From contig JAGXHL010000050.1 in the NCBI GenBank assembly GCA_024636215.1, positions 1-9,813 of the forward strand: DNA of 9,813 nucleotides, given 5' to 3'. Within the stretch, counting starts at the first letter, position 1; the number at the start of each line of letters is the position of its first letter. A program made the position numbers and the translations under genes. Under the pieces are notes generated by a model. That model was not told the origin of the DNA. It searched no databases and was given only the letters and a program-made list of their open reading frames with translations. The DNA is from Deltaproteobacteria bacterium (lineage in GTDB: Bacteria; Desulfobacterota; Desulfuromonadia; Desulfuromonadales; BM103). This document shows positions 4,366-9,813 of this stretch, one piece after another.

Positions 4366-6870
4366 TCAGGACGACTCATGTCTCGATCGTTGCCTGGTTC
4401 TGCTTGTCGCCACGGCCTGCCAGGGATCATCCGGCCATGGATGCTTGGGATATCGCCCCTTCATCTCTTTTTTTACCTCCGGGTAAACAGCGTCCCAGAA
4501 ATTCCTCAAGTCTTGTGTGACAGCCAGGGGTCGTCCGGCCGGAGAGAGCAGGTGGATGGTGACAGGGACGAGGTCTTCTGCAAGCCTGAGTGTTTCGGCA
4601 AGGCCGAACAGTTCCTGAAGCTTGACCGCCAGAACCGGCAGTTCCCCCATCTTGTATGCAATCCTGATTCGCGAGCCGCTCGGGACCTCAAGTTTTTCCG
4701 GAGCCATCTGCTCAAGTTTTTTCAGCTTTTGCCAACCGATTCTGGCCTGCAGAGCGGCAGCCAGCTCTATGCGTTTCAGGCCGTTGCGGGTATTCACGTC
4801 CGTCAGGTAGGGCGAAAGCCAGCTTTCCAGCTCATCGATCAGGGTTTTGTCCGAGCAGTCAGCCCAACCGCCATCCGGCAGGTGCTGATGCAGCAGGGCG
4901 GCCCGGGCCTGCAGTTGTCGCGTCTCGCGCGTCCAGGGCAGAATCTCAAGCCCCTGTCGCCTGATCAGGTCGCACAGGGCCGGCAGGGTATCGTCAGCAG
5001 TCGTTTTAGCGGGGCGCTCCTGCAGAATAATAGCGCCCAGCCTGCGCACTTCCCTGGCCACCACGCGGTTGCTTTGATCATCCCAACCGGCTTCATGCTG
5101 CCATTCGAGTTGATCGCCGAACAGCTCTTCGATAATCTCGCGGGTCAAGCCGCTGGCAACACGGATTTGCTCCTCGGCGTTGCTTCGGCCATGGGTCTCT
5201 ACGGCAACCAGCCATTCTGAACTTCGCACCACACTCTCGGGCGCCAGTGTGGCGCCCTGGCCATTCTGCAGCAGGTAACGCTCACTGCTCGTTTTGCGTC
5301 TGAGGGCAATCCTGTCCAGATAGGCGCTGGCGAGTAATCTTCCTATCTTTTCTGCGTCATAAGAGCTTTCGTTATCGGCCCCGGTCAGCTTCCTCCAGTA
5401 GTTTGCCGCTTTTCGAACGGCCGCTGTCCTGGGCGATTGGTCATGCTGGAGAATTTCCAGACGTACGATCAGGTCGCTGGCCGCAGTTGTGCCGGCAGCC
5501 TGGCGCGAGGGGCTGAGGAGATCCTGTTCAGAGAGGAGGGCGGTGAGGTCGCTGGCAAGATCAGGGCAGCCCGCTTCAAGGCCGGACACCAGCAGTCGCG
5601 CCAGGCGGGGATGGGTCGGATAGCGAGACATCTTTTGTCCCAGAGGGGTCAGCCTGAGGTTTTCGTCGAGGGCACCAAGGCTGGTCAGCAGCTGGCGGGC
5701 CGCGATCAGATGACCGGCTGGAGGTTGATCCATCCAGGTCAACTCGGCAACATCAACAGTTCCCCAGCGGGCAAGCTCCATGGCCAGGGGCGCCAAATCT
5801 GCCTGACGAATCTCGGCCGGAGAGAAGGGCAGCAGGCTGCCCTGGGTACCCTCGCTCCAGAGGTGGAAACAATGGCCCGGGCCGACGCGGCCTGCACGCC
5901 CTGCGCGTTGTTCGGCACTGGCCAGGGAAATGCGCAGAGTCTCCAGACGGGTCATGCCGCGTGCCGCGTCGAAGCGTGGCCGACGCTCCCAGCCGCTGTC
6001 GACAACACTCTCTATCCCTTCGATGGTGAGGCTGGTCTCGGCAATATTGGTGGCCAATACCACGCGCCGTCGTTTGCCCGGCAGAATCGCCGCTTCCTGG
6101 TCGGCGAAGGCAAGGCTGCCATAAAGGGGGCGGATATCAATTTGTGCGGATAAATCTTTAAGATTCTCGTGACAACGCCTGATCTCGCCTGTGCCGGGCA
6201 GAAAAGCGAGAATGTCCCCCCTGGTTTGCTGCAGAGCCTGACGAACACCAAGGGCGGTACCTTCTGCGATCCGGTGTCTTTCAATATCGTTGAGATAACT
6301 CACAGACACCGGGAAGGAACGGCCGGACGCGGAGATGATCGGACAGTTTCCCAGCCTCTGCGACAAAGGCTCGGCATCGAGGGTTGCAGACATGACCAGT
6401 ATGTGCAAGTCGTCCCGCAGGCCCTGCTGGGTTGCCCGGCAAAGGGCCAGAGCCAGATCGGCGTTCAGACTGCGTTCATGGAATTCGTCAAAAATGACCA
6501 GGCCGACAGATTTCAGCTCCGGGTCGCTCTGCAGGCGGCGAATCAGCAGCCCTTCGGTCATCACTTCCAGGCGGGTCTGCGCACCGGCCTTACGTTGGTA
6601 TCGAATGGCATAGCCGATTTTGTCGCCAACCTGCTGATCGCATAGCGACGCCATATACCGAGCCGCATTGGTTGCGGCCAGTCGGCGCGGTTCGAGCATC
6701 AAGATCGATCGCCCCTGCAACCAGCTCTGGTCGAGCAAGGCCAGGGGGACCCTGGTGGTCTTTCCTGAGCCGGGCGGGGCCTGCAAAACGGCGGTTCCGA
6801 CGCGACTCAGGGCCTGGTTAAGTTCGTCCAGTATGCTTTCGACGGGGAGTTGTAACGAGGTTGCATGCAT
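4366..6870 (-). CDS. hrpB: ATP-dependent RNA helicase HrpB (DEAH/RHA family)
   Basis: An 834-residue protein, close to the E. coli HrpB length (about 810-825). All helicase motifs are visible: motif I APPGSGKTT (31-39), Ia LEPRRLAA (59-66), II DEFH (128-131), III SAT (161-163), V TNIAETSLTI (274-283) and VI QRAGRAGR (321-328). HrpB family members typically carry DEFH in place of DEAH. After the helicase core come the winged-helix/ratchet region and the HrpB-specific C-terminal domain, ending in the diagnostic GRYPKHPWPDDP stretch. The substrate of HrpB is not well defined; it is a cytoplasmic RNA-dependent helicase related to HrpA. The ATG at 6870 lacks a strong Shine-Dalgarno and is preceded by an 8-bp inverted repeat three bases upstream. 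The gene is divergent from the flavin oxidoreductase gene and is followed by a strong terminator. Confidence 0.96.
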   Translation of the reverse strand: MHATSLQLPVESILDELNQALSRVGTAVLQAPPGSGKTTRVPLALLDQSWLQGRSILMLEPRRLAATNAARYMASLCDQQVGDKIGYAIRYQRKAGAQTRLEVMTEGLLIRRLQSDPELKSVGLVIFDEFHERSLNADLALALCRATQQGLRDDLHILVMSATLDAEPLSQRLGNCPIISASGRSFPVSVSYLNDIERHRIAEGTALGVRQALQQTRGDILAFLPGTGEIRRCHENLKDLSAQIDIRPLYGSLAFADQEAAILPGKRRRVVLATNIAETSLTIEGIESVVDSGWERRPRFDAARGMTRLETLRISLASAEQRAGRAGRVGPGHCFHLWSEGTQGSLLPFSPAEIRQADLAPLAMELARWGTVDVAELTWMDQPPAGHLIAARQLLTSLGALDENLRLTPLGQKMSRYPTHPRLARLLVSGLEAGCPDLASDLTALLSEQDLLSPSRQAAGTTAASDLIVRLEILQHDQSPRTAAVRKAANYWRKLTGADNESSYDAEKIGRLLASAYLDRIALRRKTSSERYLLQNGQGATLAPESVVRSSEWLVAVETHGRSNAEEQIRVASGLTREIIEELFGDQLEWQHEAGWDDQSNRVVAREVRRLGAIILQERPAKTTADDTLPALCDLIRRQGLEILPWTRETRQLQARAALLHQHLPDGGWADCSDKTLIDELESWLSPYLTDVNTRNGLKRIELAAALQARIGWQKLKKLEQMAPEKLEVPSGSRIRIAYKMGELPVLAVKLQELFGLAETLRLAEDLVPVTIHLLSPAGRPLAVTQDLRNFWDAVYPEVKKEMKGRYPKHPWPDDPWQAVATSRTRQRSRHESS

Positions 6871-6873
6871 GAC

Positions 6874-6895
6874 AGCTATTTTGCCACAAATAGCT
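6874..6895. repeat. Inverted repeat just upstream of hrpB start
   Basis: AGCTATTT (6874-6881), spacer TGCCAC, AAATAGCT (6888-6895): perfect 8-bp arms with a 6-bp spacer, 3 bp upstream of the hrpB start codon. It covers the position where a ribosome site would lie. It could be an operator for a dimeric regulator or an mRNA hairpin that limits hrpB translation. Confidence 0.45.
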
Positions 6896-6982
6896 ATTCT
6901 TGTATCTCTTTGATTGGCGCTTGATAGGTAAAGTTTTTTCTCTTTCTGAGCTGTGTTCTTTTGGACTTTTCGCCGCTCCAGC

Positions 6983-7010
6983 TTTTATCTGCACAACTAT
7001 CCGCTATAGT
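6983..7010 (+). promoter_or_regulatory. Possible promoter of the flavin oxidoreductase gene
   Basis: A good -10 box, TATAGT (7005-7010), with a weak -35 (TTTTAT, 6983-6988) 16 bp upstream. The leader to the ATG at 7060 would be about 43 nt. Confidence 0.35.
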
Positions 7011-7059
7011 TTAAGCGTTCCGTTAAGAGGATTCTATTTTTTCAACGAAGGGAATTATT

Positions 7060-8130
7060 ATGTCTGACGATCTTCTGTTTTCGCCATTTCAACTGAAAAA
7101 TTTCACTTTGCGCAACCGTCTTGGGGTTGCTCCCATGACCCGCATGTCTTCGCCGGGAGACAGCATCCCGCGTCAGGATGTTTTTGATTTCCTGGTTCGA
7201 AGGGCAGAAAAGGGTGCCTCGCTTGTTTTCACCGAGGCAATCGTTACCGATTACGAGAGCAGTCAGGGTTATCCGAAACAATCAAGACTGGTCACCCAAA
7301 AACAGATTGACGCCTGGAGTCCTGTCATCGAGGGGATTCGTGACCATGGCGGGGTCTCTATTATGCAGATGTTCCACTGCGGCAGAATGGCATGGCCTGA
7401 AGTCAATCCGGCCGGGCGCTCGATCGCTCCGAGTCGCATTGCGCCCAAACAGAAGAATCCGCTGACCGGAGAGGCTTATCCCGTCCCTGAAGAGATGAGC
7501 CAGTTCGACATTGATCACGTCATTAACGGCTTCGTAGAAACCGCCAAAGGTGCGATAATGGCTGGCTTTGACGGTGTTGAGATTCACGGTGCACACGGTT
7601 ACCTGATCAACCAGTTTCTCTCGAACTATTCCAATAAACGCGATGACAGCTACGGCGGTTCCGTGGAAAACCGCTTCCGGTTTGCCCGCGAGGTGATTGA
7701 ATCAGTTGCCCTGGTCATACCGGAGGATCGCCTACTGACCTTCCGTGTCTCGAACTGGGGGATCGCCGATAGGGAGGTCTCTCTTTTTGACAGCGCTGAG
7801 GAATGGCAGGAGATGATCGGTCTGCTGGTCACAACGCCCATCGACGCCATCTCTCTCTCCACTTACAACTTCAGGGATAAGGCTTTTGGTACGGATCGGA
7901 ACATGTCTCAATTGACCCGGGAAGTGACGCCCTTACCTTTGATGATTTGCGGCCAGATCCACGATCGCAAGAGCGCAGCAGAGGCCCTCGAATCAGCGGA
8001 TATCGCCTTGAGCAGCAAGTCAATTCTGCTCAATCCCGACTGGGTTTCTGATGTGTATGATGGTAAAGAGCTTCCTCTTCACAAATCGACAGAGGCTGAT
8101 ATTGCCTACACCGATGAGCCATTGCCTTAA
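7060..8130 (+). CDS. Old Yellow Enzyme family NADH:flavin oxidoreductase
   Basis: A 356-residue FMN-binding TIM-barrel enzyme of the Old Yellow Enzyme family, which uses NAD(P)H to reduce activated C=C bonds, nitro compounds or related substrates. The N-terminal strand NRLGVAPMTRM (19-29) is typical, with Thr27 at the flavin-tuning position. QMFHCGRM (103-110) is the flavin contact loop. GFDGVEIHGAHGYLINQFLS (169-188) holds the substrate-binding pair His176/His179 and Tyr181. KRDDSYGGSVENRFRF (193-208) is the classic signature. Near the C-terminus, where many members have G-R for FMN phosphate, this one reads S-S-K (318-320). It is a single-domain form and lacks the iron-sulfur and FAD domains of 2,4-dienoyl-CoA reductase. 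Start: GAAGGGAA lies about 7 nt before the ATG. It is divergent from hrpB. The physiological substrate cannot be inferred. Confidence 0.93.
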   Translation: MSDDLLFSPFQLKNFTLRNRLGVAPMTRMSSPGDSIPRQDVFDFLVRRAEKGASLVFTEAIVTDYESSQGYPKQSRLVTQKQIDAWSPVIEGIRDHGGVSIMQMFHCGRMAWPEVNPAGRSIAPSRIAPKQKNPLTGEAYPVPEEMSQFDIDHVINGFVETAKGAIMAGFDGVEIHGAHGYLINQFLSNYSNKRDDSYGGSVENRFRFAREVIESVALVIPEDRLLTFRVSNWGIADREVSLFDSAEEWQEMIGLLVTTPIDAISLSTYNFRDKAFGTDRNMSQLTREVTPLPLMICGQIHDRKSAAEALESADIALSSKSILLNPDWVSDVYDGKELPLHKSTEADIAYTDEPLP

Positions 8131-8303
8131 GAGATGTCCTGTCGCTTGAGGCCGTTTTGCGTCGACTTGCCGGCGACGTTTGTCGATACCCTTCATTAAC
8201 GGTTTTTTGTCCGCCGTGACTGCGTCGATCTGCGGGACTGCTTGTCTCGACTCAGGCAAAAAGGCGTGCTGCGATGCAGTGCCGAGCATTTTTTCTGATT
8301 CTG

Positions 8304-8332
8304 TTGCTCTTCTAAACCGTCTCCGTTAATAT
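8304..8332 (+). promoter_or_regulatory. Possible promoter of the 151-residue protein gene
   Basis: TTGCTC (8304-8309) and TAATAT (8327-8332) are 17 bp apart. The start point would fall at about 8339, the A of the start codon, so the message could be leaderless. No Shine-Dalgarno is visible before that ATG, which fits. Confidence 0.3.
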
Positions 8333-8338
8333 CCACAG

Positions 8339-8794
8339 ATGATCAAGATGAAACCCGAAAACTGGAAGCCGGCCAATTTGAGCTCTCTCGTCTCTGACGT
8401 GGTAGCTGCTGTTGAAAATGGCGAGATCGACGCTGCTTTTGATGACATCAATATGACCGCCGGCAGCTTAACCAAAACTAAAAACACTAAAAATTACACC
8501 AAGAATTATCTGGTGGCATGCATTCAGGCTGGAATTCAGGGTGTTGCTGAGGCCAACAAGGATACGGCACTGGGCGTGCTGAACGCATTCAGGCAGATGA
8601 ATGGGGAGGCGCCTCTGGATGAGCTCCCGGAAAATTTCAAAGTTGTTGCGATCAAGCTGCCTAAAAGAAACGGAAATCCTGATGTTGAGATCTATATCAA
8701 GGAAGGTGACAGGGTGCTCTATGGTGAGAAAGTCCTGCCTCGTGGTATCCTGACAGAAAATTTTTTAAACATAACGGGCGCAAGTCTTTTGTAA
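8339..8794 (+). CDS. Hypothetical protein of unknown family
   Basis: I do not recognise this 151-residue protein. It has no signal peptide, membrane segment or cysteine motif. The N-terminal half is likely helical and acidic (residues about 10-40), followed by a Thr/Lys/Asn/Tyr-rich stretch (about 45-57, with TKNY repeated) and an Ala-rich helix. The C-terminal third (about 101-145) is hydrophobic and basic by turns, looks beta-rich and contains VEIYIKEGDRVLYGEKVLP. Either ATG 8339 or ATG 8348 could be the start, and neither has a clear ribosome site. It is followed after 75 bp by the exonuclease gene on the same strand, so co-transcription is possible but not shown. Balanced codon use and the clean frame argue that it is a real gene. 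Confidence 0.7.
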   Translation: MIKMKPENWKPANLSSLVSDVVAAVENGEIDAAFDDINMTAGSLTKTKNTKNYTKNYLVACIQAGIQGVAEANKDTALGVLNAFRQMNGEAPLDELPENFKVVAIKLPKRNGNPDVEIYIKEGDRVLYGEKVLPRGILTENFLNITGASLL

Positions 8795-8869
8795 AGATCA
8801 ATATTCAGCCCTTTCTTTGAGAGCTGGTCTTTGTCCTGTCCACAGCGAGTCCCTGAGGTTGTTGTAAAT

Positions 8870-9541
8870 ATGCCTGAACAGAAATTGGTATTTATTGACG
8901 TGGAGACGACCGGTGTCAACCCGGAGCGCAATGGTTTGACCCAGATCTCCGGTTGCGTACAGATTGGTGACGAGGTTAAAGAATCATTCGATTATTTTGT
9001 GCGCCCTTATCCCCAGGATGCCATTGAAATGGCCGCACTGGAAGTGACCGGCATGGATCGCAGACAGTTCCTTCCCCCCGATCATCCCGATCACCTGGCT
9101 GTTCCGGGTCAACTGTTCGAAGATCCCAAAGATATTTATGTGCGGCTTGCGACAATGTTTGCAAAATACGCCAGCCAATATGACAAGTCCGACAAATTCC
9201 AGTTTGTCGGTTATAACGCACATAGTTTTGACATGCCTTTCATGAGGCGCTTCTGGGAGAAGAACGGCGACCGCTTCTTCGGCAGCTGGTTCTGGTATCC
9301 CTGCCTGGATGTTATGCTGGTCTGGGCGCAGATTCTTCAGGAGACGCGTGCAGAGCTGGGAAACTTTAAATTAGCGACGGTGGCAAAGCACTGTGGAATC
9401 GATGTTGATGACAGCCGCCTGCACGATTCGCAATACGATATCGAGTTGACCCGTGAACTCTGGTTGGCGGCACGACACATCATTGGTCGTGGCAACAAGG
9501 AGCAACCGGTATGGCAGCAGGGGGAGCTTTTTGACTTCTGA
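8870..9541 (+). CDS. DEDDh-type 3'-5' exonuclease (DnaQ-like fold)
   Basis: A 223-residue single-domain exonuclease of the DnaQ/RNase T superfamily. The metal-binding acids are seen as FIDVETTG (Asp10, Glu12; Exo I), GYNAHSFD (Asp121; Exo II) and HDSQYD (His185, Asp190; Exo III). His185 five residues before Asp190 marks the DEDDh class. Such enzymes remove nucleotides from DNA or RNA 3' ends; whether this one is a proofreading-like, repair or RNA-trimming enzyme is not evident. The C-terminus QQGELFDF (216-223) contains QGELF, which fits the pentapeptide pattern used by bacterial proteins to bind the beta sliding clamp. Start: ATG 8870 has GAGG about 11 nt upstream and places the first motif at residue 10. 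An upstream in-frame TTG at 8831 would add 13 residues of unlikely sequence. Confidence 0.9.
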   Translation: MPEQKLVFIDVETTGVNPERNGLTQISGCVQIGDEVKESFDYFVRPYPQDAIEMAALEVTGMDRRQFLPPDHPDHLAVPGQLFEDPKDIYVRLATMFAKYASQYDKSDKFQFVGYNAHSFDMPFMRRFWEKNGDRFFGSWFWYPCLDVMLVWAQILQETRAELGNFKLATVAKHCGIDVDDSRLHDSQYDIELTRELWLAARHIIGRGNKEQPVWQQGELFDF

Positions 9542-9599
9542 TTGATGCTTTGATTGTAGAGACATCTTGAGAGCAGGGGAAGAACACTATAATTCCTAA

Positions 9600-9813
9600 G
9601 GACATCTGAGAAAGAGTTGCAACAATATAATTGAGAATATTAAATGGTGAGCTTCCAGGCGTTACTGTTGATCGTGACTTTTAAGAAAAAAAGAGTGTCT
9701 CAGAAGTCCTAGATAATTTGAGACTTGCCGCTGGAACAACTTGTGAGACAAACACGCTAAAGTGTCTCATCCACCAAGGTGTTGACACAGTCTCTCGACA
9801 ACTGGTAACAGGC
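9600..9813 (+). pseudogene. Possible decayed or partial coding sequence with short repeats
   Basis: Protein-like stretches are split over two frames. A first piece (9600-9647) ends in NNIIENIKW. The next frame gives GELPGVTVDRDF (9646-9681) and meets TAA at 9682. The same frame then stays open from 9685 to the window edge, beginning EKKSVSEVLDNLRLAAG and ending HQGVDTVSRQLVTG. There is no ATG or RBS for the last piece, so a frameshifted remnant or the start of a longer gene beyond the edge are both possible. Superimposed are AGTGTCTCA at 9694-9702 and 9761-9769 and the inverse TGAGACA at 9744-9750, which pairs with the second copy. I recognise no family. Confidence 0.22.

Noticed and set aside
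4378..5220. Plus-strand open frame (280 codons) opposite hrpB
   Set aside because: It lies antisense within the well-matched HrpB C-terminal region; its product shows no family features.
8157..8208. Terminator after the oxidoreductase gene
   Set aside because: CGTCG/CGACG (around 8160-8178) and the TTTTTT at about 8202-8207 are both present, but no stable stem runs directly into the T-tract, so the call is too weak to list.
8020..8289. 89-codon minus-strand frame overlapping the 3' end of the oxidoreductase gene
   Set aside because: It overlaps conserved coding sequence, lacks an RBS and resembles no family.
9683..9693. Programmed frameshift at the seven-A run
   Set aside because: In the frame that enters it from ATG 9644 the P-site slip would mispair at the first base, and there is no clear stimulatory hairpin; sequence decay is simpler.

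Overview
The window looks like chromosomal DNA of a Gram-negative proteobacterium. HrpB, YaeQ and a YbiT-type ABC-F protein are all proteobacterial housekeeping families, and the CDSs are moderately GC-rich. A deltaproteobacterial (Desulfuromonadales-like) source is my guess from the flavour of the YkgJ and ABC-F sequences; it is not proven. No tRNA, rRNA, CRISPR array or complete insertion sequence was seen.

Layout. Left edge (1-960) is an AT-richer accessory patch. A 20-codon orphan ORF lies at the border. Next comes a short 23-bp tandem repeat array, and then, on the minus strand, the N-terminal (AbiEi-like) half of a Fic-family protein whose Fic catalytic half is missing and whose reading frame ends inside the repeats. 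A 366-bp gene-free stretch (809-1174) follows; it is rich in hairpins and carries a probable terminator for the minus-strand genes. From 1175 to 4189 a compact minus-strand group is probably co-transcribed in the order ABC-F ATPase (ybiT type), yaeQ, a YkgJ-type zinc/iron cysteine-cluster protein, and a single-RRM RNA-binding protein. hrpB (DEAH-type helicase) lies upstream on the same strand, separated by a strong intrinsic terminator. On the plus strand are an Old Yellow Enzyme family flavin oxidoreductase (7060-8130), an unrecognised 151-residue protein (8339-8794) and a DEDDh 3'-5' exonuclease (8870-9541). The right end (9542-9813) has short GTGTCTCA/TGAGACA repeats and what may be decayed or partial coding sequence.

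How the parts relate. Three of the five intact minus-strand genes touch RNA or ribosomes (HrpB, ABC-F, RRM), which is a mild thematic link and not an established pathway. The most interesting regulatory signal is in front of the ABC-F gene. A good promoter (TTGCCA, 17 bp, extended -10 TGCTATAGC) fires just before the intrinsic terminator hairpin, leaving only about 31 bp between the terminator's T-tract and the ABC-F start codon. The hairpin may therefore be an attenuator in the ABC-F leader as well as the hrpB terminator. A second signal is the 12-mer GCTGGCAAGTTT, seen three times in repeat or intergenic positions with a fourth near-copy in the left array. No clearly new multi-gene system was found.
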